Assembly: GCA_015680685.1 (NCBI GenBank)
Contig: MNCI01033474.1
Location: 2,245,573-2,309,572 of the forward strand
Direction of reading: 5' to 3'
Source: Gnetum montanum
Lineage: Eukaryota > Streptophyta > Gnetopsida > Gnetales > Gnetaceae
Length of the DNA: 64,000 nucleotides
The first letter of the stretch is position 1. Each line of letters opens with the position of its first letter. The position numbers and the translations under genes are program-made. Shown here in pieces: positions 46,554-57,968 of this stretch. The notes under the pieces are model-generated. The model worked only from the letters and a program-made list of their open reading frames with translations, made no database searches and was not told the origin of the DNA.

Positions 46554-46558
46554 TTTAC
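46554..46558. repeat. Target-site duplication of element D, right copy (tttac)
   Basis: Identical to 29,387-29,391. Joining the two flanks restores a continuous B 3' region that ends in a polypurine tract and LTR. Confidence 0.8.
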
Positions 46559-46783
46559 TCTCTCTTCAAGCTATCGGATGAGGGTCTGGATGTCATCTAT
46601 GTACAGTGTTCACCACAAAAGGCGTGAACACCAATGTTGTAATACGTTTGTTGATCTATTCACTGGGCACTTTGAGTCTATTATTCCCTGTCACTATCAA
46701 TTCTCATTCAGTCAATAATCCCATACCGTCCCAATATTTTGTAAGGAACTCGAGGAAAAGTTTTCATTTAGTCATGGGGGTAG
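46559..46783 (+). other. 3' non-coding region of element B, part 2, with polypurine tract
   Basis: Final 225 bp of B internal sequence after the D insertion. Ends catgggggtagg directly before the LTR, the expected polypurine tract. No coding motif seen; the small open frames here are unsupported. Confidence 0.65.
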
Positions 46784-47577
46784 GATGAGCCACGATATTG
46801 CGTCCGTGATATCAGAGCCTTCCACGCGATATCAGGGCCTACCTCATTGCCTATAAATAAGAGGTGGGTGCACTTGGTTTGCATAGTTAGTATTAGTCCC
46901 TTATGCAAACTCTTGCCTTTTTTCCTTTCCAGAGATAGAATTATTTTTGAGTGCTCGCAATAGGAGTCATAAAATAAATGGATCTTTATTCGAGCATTGT
47001 GTACCTAAGCACACCTTGTGTATGACAGTAAAGACGAACTTTGTGATAAACCTTGCAACATTTAGAATAGATTAATTAACGTTAATTACTATTAATTAAT
47101 GCTTTTCTTAGTTAATTAATGTTCTCTCTCTCACCTGCAACTCTCCTAAGTAAGCACACTCAATACGATCCCTTTGAGCATGCATGTAACACTTGGGAAC
47201 CCAGTAACAATTAGCATTTGGTAATCCTAGTAGTGTTGCACTCGTTCAAGATCTATATAGCAAGTGAAAATAGATGCTGGTGTTAGGACTAGTTAAAGCA
47301 TAGTTGAGTAGTTAAATTAAAATTAGTTACTTAGTTATCTCTCTCCTTCCTTTGTAGCACTAGGACATAAAAACATAAAAAACTATAAAAATCATGTACC
47401 TCAAGTTTACTTAATCATACAATCGTGCTATACAAGTAAGCTTGGGAAGATAATGATTGATCAACCCATCCTTGTTCCACAAAGGCACATAAGCACTTAG
47501 TCCTTGGAATTCGACCAGATCATGTGTGGATGCTCGTATTAGTATAGTTGAGCGTAGGGATACCTCGATGCTTATCA
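46784..47577 (+). repeat. 3' LTR of element B (Athila LTR family 2)
   Basis: Begins (g)gatgagccacgatattg and ends gatgcttatca. Shares family-2 blocks with the LTR of element C (47,912-48,714), including ctataaataagaggtgg as the TATA region near 46,850. About 794 bp. Immediately followed by chromovirus sequence. Confidence 0.8.
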
Positions 47578-47911
47578 TATAGCATAAAATTAGTTTTCAT
47601 AAATACTATACTTTTATCTTGATTCATTTAGGTTCTCTAAGAAAAATAAAATGGTCTTATTTTCTTAGTAAAAAAACATCATTAACCTCAAGTTGACTTA
47701 CATTCACCTCCACTTCAAAAATTTTGGTAAAATTTGCAATGGCAAGCACTAAAACACTACAAATTAATAATTTCTCTTACTTATCATCCAAAATAAAATC
47801 TATATTACTTTTTTTCAAAAAAGAAATAACTGACCATGCAATAGAACTAAAATGTTTAATAAATCTCTTATAAAAACTAGCTAGCCTAAGAGAAGATCTT
47901 ACCTTTCCAAC
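47578..47911 (-). pseudogene. Chromovirus RT/RNase H fragment (element G, right part)
   Basis: The minus strand reads VRSSLRLASFYKRFIKHFSS near 47,830-47,895, the end of RT, then FLKKSNIDFILDD, then in other frames LPLQILPKFLKWR, and FFLENLNESR-x-KYSIYENxFYAI near 47,580-47,645, the start of RNase H. The frame is broken several times. It continues the chromovirus whose integrase lies at 20,187-21,440 and shows that elements B, D and E lie inside it. On the right it is cut by the LTR of element C. Confidence 0.8.
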
Positions 47912-48714
47912 TGATGAGCCACAATATCGTGTCCCCAATATTGTGTTGGCCCCTACGATATCATGTACGCAATATTGCAGCCCATCGCCAGTTCTATAAA
48001 TAAGAGGTGGCTTTCCATTGCTTCCCCATCTAGATCTAGACCCTTAGCCAAACTATAGCAATTTTACTATTCCAGAGTTAGAATAATTTCCATGTGCCCG
48101 CAGTAGGAGTCTGAAAGTGAACGGATCTTTATTCGAGCAACTTGTACCTAAGCACACATTTGTGTACGGCATTAAAGATGAACTTTCTGATAAGCCTTGT
48201 AGCATATGGACTAAGCTAAATAGGATTTAATTATTGTTAAATGTTGAAATACTTTCTTAGATAATTAATCTCTCTCAACCCTTGACTCTCCTAGTTAAGT
48301 GCATTCAGTACGACTACTTCGAGCACGTGTGTAATGCTTGGTAACCTAGTAACGAGTAGCATTTGGTAGTCCCAGTAGCGTTGCACTAGTTCAGGGTGTG
48401 TTCGGTAAGTGGGAATGGATACTGGTGCTAGGACAATTAGAACTTAGTTAGCGAATAGTTAGTCACTTAGTCTCTTCACCCTTCCCTCTTAGCATAAGGC
48501 ATTAAAAAGAAAAAAGACATAAAAATTACACATACCTCAAACTTACTTAACCATACAATCGTGACAATACAAGTAAGTTTGGGAAGACAACGATTGGTTA
48601 ACCTTAAGTGTTCCATTAGGATGCGTAAGCACTTAATCCTTGGAGTTCGACCAGATCATGTGTGAAACACTCGTATTCGTATGGTTGAGTGTAGGGGTAC
48701 CTCGCCACTCATCA
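47912..48714 (+). repeat. 5' LTR of element C (Athila LTR family 2)
   Basis: TGATGAGCCACAATATCG to CCACTCATCA, about 803 bp, with a cluster of gatatc/aatatt words and ctataaataagagg near 47,994. Similar throughout to 46,784-47,577. Confidence 0.85.
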
Positions 48715-48715
48715 T

Positions 48716-48733
48716 TGGCGCCATTGTCGGGGA
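48716..48733 (+). promoter_or_regulatory. Primer-binding site of element C (tRNA-Asp)
   Basis: tggcgccattgtcgggga differs at two positions from the complement of the plant tRNA-Asp 3' end. Confidence 0.85.
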
Positions 48734-48859
48734 CTTAGTTGTTTGTGTGCTATGTAGAACATAGGAAATCATTCACATTGTTGGGAGCTGAAACAAACCC
48801 TTAGGGTTAATCAAGAGAAAAATAATATAATAGTAAATAGCACACTAAACAAGACTAAA

Positions 48860-51416
48860 ATGTCTTCTTCTTTGAACAAAAGCACTTCACCACCTAGGAA
48901 CAACACTAGAGACAGTCGGCGGCACAACACATAACCAAGAACTGCCAGTTCCTCAATAATTCAGTGTGGTATATATTCATCACAATGAATATATACCTAA
49001 CTTTACCTTTGTCTTCCATCAAGATGAACAATTGCATTGGAGATACTTGGAGGGTAACATAATATTGCCCCCAGACAGAGTAGCCCCCAACATGCTCCTT
49101 CATGCCCTTGCATGAATAGGCATGTTACAATTATACACTGAGTATGTTGCATGCAATTACAATGCAAGGGACTACCATCCCACAGAAGCGCAACATCAAC
49201 AGGACTTATGGTAGGAGAGTTACCACACATCGTTGAAGGGAAAAGGACCCCATAATGCTTTTCCCATCATAAGAAAAATTAAGGGTGGTGAACCTATTTT
49301 AATAGGTTCTCCACAAAATGATGTTCCCCCTCCTAATGATAGTGAGGAGGTGGTGTATTAGAACCTTCACTTCACGATTCACAACCCTGATTCTAATCCC
49401 CATGAACACCAAGTGTTCAACGAGGGAACACAAACAAAAGATAAGAGCAGGCATTCTAATCATCATCAAGATCGGGGTCGAGACCAAGAAAGAGAGGGTA
49501 GGAAACATCGTCATGGCAATGGCTCTCCCTCTTCTTCACCTTCATCATTGCATTCACCCTCTCCTTCAACATCTGGATGTAGTCATAAGGACCCTAACCG
49601 TGAGGATAAGGGTAAGCAAAATGAGATACCTTGACGAGAGAGTCGAGAGCAAGGACAAGAGAGTCGAGAGCGAGGAAGAGGGCACTCTAGAGAATTAAGG
49701 CATGAAAGAAGGAAAAGTAGGGAACGACATAGACATCATAGATGCTATGAAAGAAATGACCATGAAGAACCCCTACTTGCAACCCAAAGCATGTTAGACA
49801 TTACGGAGGCCATTAGAATACCTACAAGGTACCAAAAAGATAGCAGGATCAAGAGACTAGACATGAATAATATTCCACAATTTGAGGTGGGATACAACGT
49901 TGATCTGTAGAACCACTTACAAGTATTTCACTATGCTTGCACCTTGCAAAACATTGAAAATGAGTGGTAAACATTAAAGTTGTTTCCAAGGACACTCATA
50001 AAGGAAGCAGAAAGCTGGTACCGGTCCTTAGAGCCAGAATCCATTCGAAGATGGAGTACGATGCTAGAACTGTTTAACGATAAATATCAAATCTACTCCT
50101 GAGTGTCCAACTTGTGAAAGCAAATCCAAGGATGGAAGTAGGGTAATCATGAACCCTTGGATGCTTCCATGGGTTGATATTATGCATTGTTACATCGTTG
50201 CCCCAGCCATGGTTATGCACACCGAGATCAACTGCACCATCTCATAGATGGGCTAATACATGAAACCAGGAGAACCCTTAGAACATATGCCCAAGGGAGA
50301 TTATTAGAACTTAGGTCCCATCAGGTTCATAGATTGTTGGAGCAAGTAGCTAAGGAAGAAGGAGAGCTACATAAGAGAGAAAGTGCAGAAGAGTACAACT
50401 GTGATCCTTCCCTCCAAAAAGGGAAGTAAGATTCTATGAGGAGGAGCATGAGTCATCACTTGAAGAGTTGGTGAATAGGAAAACCTTGCCACTCCAAAAA
50501 TTAACAACAGAAGTGTCAGCCAAGGTAGATCAAATGTGGGACTCCTTAGATAGTAGATTTGAAACCATTCTAAAAATTATAGAGGAGTCTAAGGAGTGAA
50601 GTAGTGATCATGATAAGAAAAAGAAGAGGGATTTGGACCATGGACGTAACAAAGGTAAGGGTAAAATGGCTATCACTGAAGAGGTTGTGGATTCTGATAC
50701 GGACAATGACTTTGGTTGTGACATATGCTAGTATGACCATCCTAAGGGATGTTGCCTATTAATCTCACATCTGCAAGAGTCTGGGGTGTATGCACTTAAC
50801 CCACGACTTAACAAATGGCAAACACCCCGATGGTTACCCTCAAGGTAACCCATGGTAGTTCCACTAGCCATTAACGTATTATCCAAGTGGAACTCCAGCA
50901 CAACCTATCGAGCAACACCAGCAGTGGCAATACCCACAATCATGGGGGATGCCACCGCCAAGGCAACAATACCCTTACCGGCAATCGGATCTATATGGCT
51001 ACTATGTGCAACAACCAATCTCTCCAAGTGACTCTGTTGGTCACGCTAACCCACAACATCACTACCAAGCTCAGGAGTACTATAGGACTCCTTCTCCTAG
51101 GAGAGACACACCACATGCATACCATCCTTCGAACCCAGCCACGACTCTTACACCGATAGCTCCACTACCACCCGCTCCAGCAATGCAAGGGGAACTCCCC
51201 ACTCAACTGCAGCAACGCATTGCTACGAGAGTTGTAAAATTTCAACCCGTTGCTAGTTCTGATAACTGTACAAGGAGAAGATCTTTCTTTAGAACTAACA
51301 GTCCAAACAAGCTCTCACAACCACAAGCGGTTGAGCCTCCAAACATTCCTCCATCAAATAAGGCTTCGAAGCTCCCTTCAAATCAACAAAAGAGCTCAAC
51401 GCACATGGTTATGTTA
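48860..51416 (+). pseudogene. Athila gag (element C)
   Basis: Start MSSSLNKSTSPPRNN at 48,860. Frame-broken blocks match A and B: LKLFPRTLIKEAESWYRS near 49,975-50,028, the stretch LLEQVAKEEGELHKRESAEE near 50,334-50,393, and a knuckle CDICxYDHPKGCC near 50,719-50,755 where a Gln codon is now tag. A Gln/Pro/Tyr-rich tail lies at 50,880-51,240. The 204-codon open frame at 50,949-51,563 joins the gag tail to the protease. Confidence 0.8.
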
Positions 51417-51763
51417 ACACATACCATTACTGACTGGATCAAGGAGGGCCACCTTCCCAGGAAATTCTCTGATCCTGGAAGTCCCTTAATATACCTCCAA
51501 GTCACTGGGAATGAACCAAATAAAGTTCTTCTTGACTCAGGTTCTAGAGTCAACTTAATATAATAAAAAATGTATAAAGCCTGGAACCTACCTCCAATAA
51601 AGAAGAGCAATATTCTCTTAGAGCTAGCTGACCAATCCATCACTGTTCCCTTGGGACTAGTGGAGGACATTGTTATCATTGTGTGTGGTTGGTCATACCC
51701 AGCTGATTTCCTAGTGATCCAAGTAAACAATGACAAAATGGACTTCCCAATAATAATGGAAAG
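51417..51763 (+). pseudogene. Athila protease, truncated (element C)
   Basis: HTITDWIKEGHLPRKFSDPG near 51,420-51,480, then VLLDSGSRVNLI near 51,526-51,561 with an intact catalytic Asp-Ser-Gly, the best-preserved active site of the three copies. SITVPLGLVEDIVIIVCGWS lies near 51,637-51,696. Cut after DFPIIM at about 51,760 by the LTR of F. A taa/taa pair at 51,560-51,566 interrupts it. Confidence 0.8.
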
Positions 51764-53330
51764 TGAAACACCGTGAAAATTGTGAGTCGGCCTCAAGCGT
51801 AGATTCATGATTCAGGCAAAAGTACATGTCAGAATTCTAGAAGGGAGAACAAGACAGAGTAAGACAAAGAGGCGCGTAGCATCAAGTCTTCGATTTCCTT
51901 TGCAGATTTCCAATCTTACTATGTTTTCTGTCTTTACGCTATATTACGCGACATAGCGTAATTCTGCTTAGCGTAATTCTGCTTAACATAGTCCGATATC
52001 GGAAGGCAGCTTACTTCAGCAAGTTTGGTAAAGCTTAAAGCCTAAGCAGCATAATATGCAACTTCTTGTATATTCTGCTAAGTCTTTTGTCCAGGGCCGG
52101 ATTTATGCTCTGTTACGCAAATCATGCGTAATGAGCTTCAGAGAGGTCAAAAATCCAAGGACGCATAACAGATCGGCTCCTTTCCTTTTGCAGATTGATC
52201 ACCTCACACTTGTTACGCAACGCAGCGTACGTCAGCGTAATCCATTGTCAAGATGATCATTGTTTACACTCCACTACGCTTGACAGCGTAAACAAGCGTA
52301 AAACAGCTTAAGTCTAGCATTTTCAAGCTTTGTTATGCTCGTGCATGCGACGCAACACGGACAAGTGTAATGTAGCCCAAAACCAGCTAAGACATGCCCG
52401 TTGCACATTTGTTATTCATATGCACAATACGCAGATGAGCGTATTGTGCGTAACCATGAATTTCAAGACCAAGATGGTCAGGTCAACGATGTTTTGAAAG
52501 GTTTGAAACACGTGTCATCACAGCCATGCCTTCTCCACATATTGTCAAACTTATAAATACCTCCATTGGAAAAAATACATTGGCATACACAGATAGAGAG
52601 ACAGAAGCAGAGAGAGCAGCATTTTGGCAACTTTTGACAGCATCACCTTCTAGCAGAGACAGAGAATATTTTGCTTGAGCATTGGTAGTAGGAGCGATTG
52701 GTCCCTTGGCGAAGTCACAACTCTCTCCATCGGCGATCATTGGCAGTTTCGAGCAGAGACTACCTAAGGCAAAAGGAGCAGATTAGAGATCGAGAGATCA
52801 TTTGGCATGGCTTGCGAGCTCTATTGATTAGAAGTAGTTGATCGATAGACGTTAGAACTTGACCTTCCTGGCATCCCATCCTTGGCCTACGAGGTAGATC
52901 GGACTTCATTCTGTACTTCTGCTTGGACAGTTTTCTTGTTATTTTGTGTTTATTTCGCACAAGATAATCGGGGTCTCCCCAGTGTAACTTGGCATACGAA
53001 ATATTCATTTTTTCGAGTCAAAGCATAGATCTTGAAATCACCCATTTCTCTCGTGTCTAACTTCTTTTATCGTGTTAACGTTATCATTATCACAATTTAT
53101 CTACATTGCTTTTCCCTCATTTCGTGACTCATCGAATCAAATTGTTTCATGAAATATTCATAATCTCCATCGGTTTATTGATTTAGTAAGTCCCTGTCTG
53201 ATCAGCAAGACCGTTCAGGGCACCGCGAATTTGTCTTTCCAGCATAGCCCTCGCACAGATCCGTGGTTAAAACTGTGTACATGGGATTTTGTTTGGTATT
53301 TTCCAGCTACCGACATTTTCTGTCGTTACA
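51764..53330 (+). repeat. 5' LTR of element F
   Basis: TGAAACACCGTGAAAATTG to tgtcgttaca, about 1,567 bp. Rich in ttacgc/gcgtaa words between 51,935 and 52,460. A tataaatacc box lies near 52,550, followed by a purine-rich leader of the form agagagacagaag. Confidence 0.75.
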
Positions 53331-53336
53331 GTTTTC

Positions 53337-53356
53337 TGGCGCTAGAAGGAGGGCCT
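53337..53356 (+). promoter_or_regulatory. Primer-binding site of element F (tRNA-Asn)
   Basis: tggcgctagaaggagggcct, six bases after the LTR, matches the complement of the 3' end of plant tRNA-Asn over 17 or more bases as I recall that tRNA. Confidence 0.7.
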
Positions 53357-53573
53357 AGGCTCCAATCCGTATTTTTCGAGTAGCCCTGTTAGCGATTTAT
53401 ACCCAAAATCGTAAATGTAATACCTCTAGGGAAGTTTACAGCAAATCGTGTGGTGTAGATCGGTCACAGGAACGATTCCTTTGGAATCCTACAGGGTAGA
53501 AAGCCTATTCGCGATCTTTTTGCCAACCATCTTTTAGATCCAGTCATTTATTGTTGATTAATCTACTTGACCA

Positions 53574-56540
53574 ATGGATTCATTTTACACAACCACAACC
53601 GCCATGGTCGCCGCTGATTTGGGTGCCACATCTATGAACCCCATTGCCACCACCGGACCAGCTTCTGGTGTTGTAGGACCTCAAGGACCATCACATTGGT
53701 CATTGAGACTATAGGGAAAAGATCCTGTATTTACCGTCATGACCCCTGAGGAATACAACTTCATCTGTGTCAAGATCCAGGTGAAGCTTGCCCTTAGTCG
53801 AGCCGAAATCGAAGCGAAACGAAATTTTGAAATGATCCACCGAGGGGGTCAGGATTTTACCCCTATAGCCTATGACATCATCCCTTTAACAGACCATCAC
53901 CATGAAATTATAACACAGTTGGTCATGGCTAAGAGTCAGGCTACCTGGGCTATGTTGGAACCCCAGAACGGGGAGGAAGAGGATGATGAGTTTGTGGCCC
54001 AGTCTGAGCATTCATACCACACTCTAAGCCCCCATACCTACCTCAATCCTTCATTCCCTCTCAACGGAGAAGTGGCCCCTCTTAACCCAACCATGACCAC
54101 ACAGACACACATCCCTTTCATCCCACAAGCCACCACGTAGTCATCCATCCTACAAGTGCAAATACCCCAAAATAACATGGGGGCAGTCTCGTAACCACGT
54201 GTGCTTAGCATTTCGTCGGTGGTTCTAGCATCCACCGCCCCCCATTTCATCCCTCAGATCCAACCCCATGCCATATCCACAACTCGCCCGATGCAGACTT
54301 TATCGCTTCCACCCCCCGAACCCAACAAATCACTACCTTCGTTTAGCCACAAACGTCCGTCCAACAGCCCGCTGTGAGTCAGTGGACCATCCTCGCGGTA
54401 CAACATAACCAGTTTGAGGTATATGGTGTGCAACCATCGGTTGCACCCGCAACGCATGTTCCGTAGATGGTCCCACAATATCCCTATCCTTATCCCACAC
54501 AGCCAGTGGCGGCTAACTTCTCTTCTCAAACCAGTGGGTGGTGGTCCTTACAGGTCCCCCTATCTGTAGGGATCCCCACCCCACCGTCTACTAGCCAGAC
54601 TATTCCTCCGTTTCCACTTCCCGGCACCGCTCCCCCAGTTCAACCCCCTATGCCTTCCACACAAACATCTTCATCGACTAGCTTAGATCAGGCCTTCTTG
54701 CTTATTCAGACCCTCACTGAGGAGGTTAGGCATCTTAAGGTCACTGGCTCAGACACTGTACAGATCATGGACTTCTACCAAGATGATCCTATTAGTCCAG
54801 CGGTCCCCATGCTGTCGTTACAGCCAGGGATGTCCTTACCTCATTTTACCAAGTATAATGGGGAAGGAGATCCTAACGCTCACTTGGTCACCTTCAGATC
54901 TGAATCCTTGTTGCTGCAATAGTGGCCTCACACAATTATCCGCGTCTTTGCTATGTCTCTGACAGGGAAAGCTCTAGATTGGTATCGAGCCCTCCCACGC
55001 TCTTCCATTTCAACCTTGGAAGAGCTGCTGACACAATTCGTGACTCGCTTTAAATACAACTTAAAGCTGGAAGTCACATTAGATCAAATCATGGGAGTGA
55101 AACAAGACCCTCTTGAACCAGTCCAGAAGTTCATACAGCGCTGGAGTGCTACCTTGAATGAAATCCGTGAGCCAATCGCGGAGCCACACTTACTGGCCAT
55201 CTTCAAAGGAGTAGTCAATGAATTTATCAAGTCAAAGTTGTATTATCTTTCCCCTAACTCCTTACATCAGGCCTTCGCCCAAACTAAAAGCATCCAAGAT
55301 GCTACGGAGGCCAGCAAAGACCCGGCGTATGTCGCCTATAAGAACGCTCACAACAAAGGCAAGGATAAAGGTAAAGCGACGACAACGACAGTAGCTGCGC
55401 TGGCCGAGGGCACAAAGAACAAGAATAAGAAGGCACCTATGGTACCTCCTGAGACCACGGCCAATGCAGGCAGCACCAGCCAAGACACAGATGCCCCTGA
55501 AGGGCCACCCAGCCAAAACCAAACTTTGAGCGTAAAGATCGCTCAAAGTATATAGCCCTGCCTGTAAAACACTCAGAACTATTGAAACAATTGTTAGGGG
55601 CAGGATACATTCAACCCAAAAGGGTATCCGAAGAAGCTCTGAAGCATCACAGACGTCATTGTGAACTGCTGAAGAATCCTTCTTTAGCCCTACCTAACGA
55701 ACCACCAGTTCTGAAATCTTTTAGGCTAGACCGTTTCTGTGACTACCACTAGTTGTGTGGTCACGACACAGATTGCTGCTGGGCGTTGAAGTATGACATT
55801 CAATGCATGATCGACGATGGTCATTTAAAACTAGACGGCAGTAGTCCAATGCGTCCGGAAAACCAAGCATTGCACGTGTATAAGGATTCGTTGAATGCAA
55901 ACAATGCACCCTATACAATCAACGTGGTGTGTACGGACAGTGAGAGGAAGGTACCACCCAAACAACCTTTTGTTTTGCGTGTACCTACAAGCTCACCAAG
56001 GGGGAAAAATCTTTCGTTGGCAGCTGGTGGTATCTCGAGGCCACCCTTCATCATTCGGGCACCTTCTCAGAATGCCACTCAGCCACGTAGTAACAGCAAA
56101 GCCGCAGCTTCGTCCGTGCCCACGCCTAGGGCACCTTTCATTATCAGGGTGCCAAAACCATTGGCTGCTCCTCCTACACAGGGGTAGACCTCTAATCAAA
56201 ACCGCCAGTCATCACCTGACAAACAAAAGGGAGAGGACACATCTGTTAATGCCACAAAAGACCACTTTATGCTCGGCTTTCCTAAGCCTAGGCTCGTGGC
56301 CTCTGTGCCTTCGCCTGTACCTCAGAGGCAGGATAAAGGTGCAGAAATGCAGCCACCTCCTCTCTGCAAGAAAAAGAACAACCCCCCCCCTGACACCATT
56401 CCACCTTGGGAGTTTCGTCTCTTGGGATGAATGGAAGAAGACAAGGGGAATTAACAACCTAGCTGAGAGAAGGATCTCCTCGACGCGTTTACGCAGGTCA
56501 AACGGGCTCTAAAACAAAAAAAATACAACTCTGAGCCTCT
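53574..56540 (+). pseudogene. Tat-like gag (element F)
   Basis: Start ATG at 53,574 (MDSFYTTTTAMVAADLG). MTPEEYNFICVKIQVKLAL lies near 53,739-53,795. Pro/Thr/Gln-rich spacer to 54,660. The capsid frame spans 54,467-55,555 with one stop (54,920): HFTKYNGEGDPNAHLVTFRS, AMSLTGKALDWYRALPRSSI, KFIQRWSATLNEIREPI. The knuckle FCDYHxLCGHDTDCCWALKY near 55,735-55,795 is a CCHC variant with one stop. The tail has three repeated PPFIIRAP/PFIIRVPK blocks at 55,965-56,165. A stop and frameshift lie between gag and protease near 56,500. Confidence 0.85.
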
Positions 56541-56551
56541 ATGACCTGCTC

Positions 56552-57364
56552 ATGACATCCCGAGAACACCGTGAGGATATGGTCCGCATGTTGACATCCA
56601 TACCTGTGGATGAAAACTTACCAGCGGAGGAGGAAGCGATACACGCTGTCATGTTTCCTTTCGAAGCTGAGCAGCCTAAGCCTGCCCCGCTGACCTTTCA
56701 CGACGAGTCCATCAAAGATGATCCTGAGAAAGGTCAGGTGACAACTAAACTAATGTTCATCACCATTCGGGTCGGTCAGTACCAGATCTGGAGGGTACAC
56801 GTGGATGACGGAGCAGCTACAAATGTCATTCCTTATCCCATTGTGGATAGGTTGGGTCTGGTCGACCAGATCAGTTCCACAATGATAGCATGCGTAAAGT
56901 CGTTCAATGAAGCAAGGGTTCAGGTCAAAGGGACGGTGCGTATCGAGTTTGTGGCAGGAGATCAATTCCCAACAGATGCCACATTCCTAGTCGTCGAGGA
57001 GATGCCTGGCTTCAACTTGATCTTAGGGAGGTCCTCGTTAGCCCAACTGAGGGCGGTTTCATCACCGATACATCAGGAAATACACCTACCTTATGCCGGA
57101 GGGGAGGTTGTAATACGCGGCAATGAAATCGCCCCCAGGACTGTCAATAACATTGAAGAAGAACAGGGTGCGGAGATAGAAACATCAGATGATCAAACCC
57201 ATCCCCGAATCCCTCAACAAACTGAAACCAATGATGACAGTCTAGCTTGGGCTAACCTACCATTTCAGGATGGCGGCATGGAGGAGTTAGATCGTAAAGC
57301 CCCCTGCCCTTACGCAACTCTGAACGTGAAGGCCATTAAGAAACAATTACAGATTAGCGGTTGA
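56552..57364 (+). CDS. Tat-like aspartic protease (element F)
   Basis: Open frame of 270 codons. The N-terminal part SREHREDMVRMLTSIPVDEN precedes the retropepsin core VHVDDGAATNVIPYPIVDRL near 56,799-56,858, and EEMPGFNLILGRSSLAQLRA near 56,998-57,057. The active site is Asp-Asp-Gly-Ala in both E and F. An acidic linker follows to NVKAIKKQLQISG and a stop at 57,362. No frameshift; this is the least damaged gene of the window, though part of a polyprotein. The stop falls where sense translation would have to continue into RT 5 kb downstream. Confidence 0.8.
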   Translation: MTSREHREDMVRMLTSIPVDENLPAEEEAIHAVMFPFEAEQPKPAPLTFHDESIKDDPEKGQVTTKLMFITIRVGQYQIWRVHVDDGAATNVIPYPIVDRLGLVDQISSTMIACVKSFNEARVQVKGTVRIEFVAGDQFPTDATFLVVEEMPGFNLILGRSSLAQLRAVSSPIHQEIHLPYAGGEVVIRGNEIAPRTVNNIEEEQGAEIETSDDQTHPRIPQQTETNDDSLAWANLPFQDGGMEELDRKAPCPYATLNVKAIKKQLQISG

Positions 57365-57968
57365 ACTGAATGGCATTTACGCACATTATCATATTTTTAC
57401 CAATTATCGCCGTTTACATTTAGCAGTCAGTCTTCATCCAATACATATCTACGCTATAGAAATTTTCAATGTTTACACTTACCATTCCTTATGCTATTGC
57501 ATTTCTATTATGTACGCTATTTATGTCTTTTGATCACTTTAGTCCAATTACGCAGAAAAATACATTACCATCAATTATGCTTTCTATATTACGCAAAGGG
57601 CCCACGACGGCCTTAAACTAGTGATGGCCCATAATGGCCTAAAACTAGCCAAGGTCCGCAATGGCCTAAAACTAGCCTTGGCCCGCAATGCCTAAAACTA
57701 GCTTTCAGATTACGCAAATGCCCATGACAGCCCGCAATGGCCTAAAACTAGTGATGGCCCGCTATGGCCTTAAACTGGCAATTTCATTCTGTCGCAACAT
57801 AACTTAAGCAAAATCGTTAACAACTACGCTTACGCTTTGCAGATAAAAACACAAAAGATAAAAATATAAATAACATTTAAAATCACCAGAAAATCTCATA
57901 GCTAGTCTCTCAGTCATTCACAGAACCATTGTTTGACTACAACCAATAAAACCATGCGTAAAGCACAA
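57365..57968. other. Spacer between protease and antisense cassette in F
   Basis: AT-rich, with many ttacgc words (57,374, 57,452, 57,552, 57,590, 57,711, 57,823). Holds the left 27-bp repeat array and, on the minus strand, the 3' end region of the antisense gene. Confidence 0.6.
57598..57780 (+). repeat. 27-bp ttaaacta repeats, left flank of antisense cassette in F
   Basis: Six units of the type cccgcaatggcctaaaacta, 26-27 bp apart with one longer spacer containing ttacgc. Related units lie at 62,244-62,270 on the other side of the cassette. Confidence 0.85.

Larger units (their letters stand above)
21482..47577 (+). mobile_element. Athila-type element B, carrying nested elements D and E
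   Basis: A 5' LTR remnant (21,482-21,603), tRNA-Asp-type primer site, gag, protease, RT, RNase H, integrase and 3' non-coding region run to 29,391. The rest of B resumes at 46,559 after element D, with its polypurine tract and a full 3' LTR at 46,784-47,577. The last 120 bp of the 5' LTR match the last part of this 3' LTR better than any other LTR here. B interrupts chromovirus G, whose integrase lies left and whose RT/RNase H lies right. The left end is truncated, so no target duplication can be read. Confidence 0.8.
47912..51763 (+). mobile_element. Athila-type element C, cut by element F
   Basis: Family-2 5' LTR, well-preserved tRNA-Asp primer site, gag and the first part of protease. It stops mid-protease at 51,763, where the LTR of element F starts. 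The rest should lie beyond the window. It inserted in the RT region of chromovirus G. Confidence 0.85.

Noticed and set aside
46512-46788. Open frames between the two LTRs as a host gene or pol fragment
   Set aside because: The segment is explained as the end of element B (3' region and polypurine tract) and no residue motif supports coding.
54038-54529. Minus-strand frames opposite gag of F
   Set aside because: Complement of Pro/Thr-rich gag sequence; no splice structure or conservation in E.
55895-56512. 205-codon plus-strand frame overlapping gag of F
   Set aside because: It is an alternative frame across the Pro-rich gag tail; the gag frame is conserved in E and this one is not.
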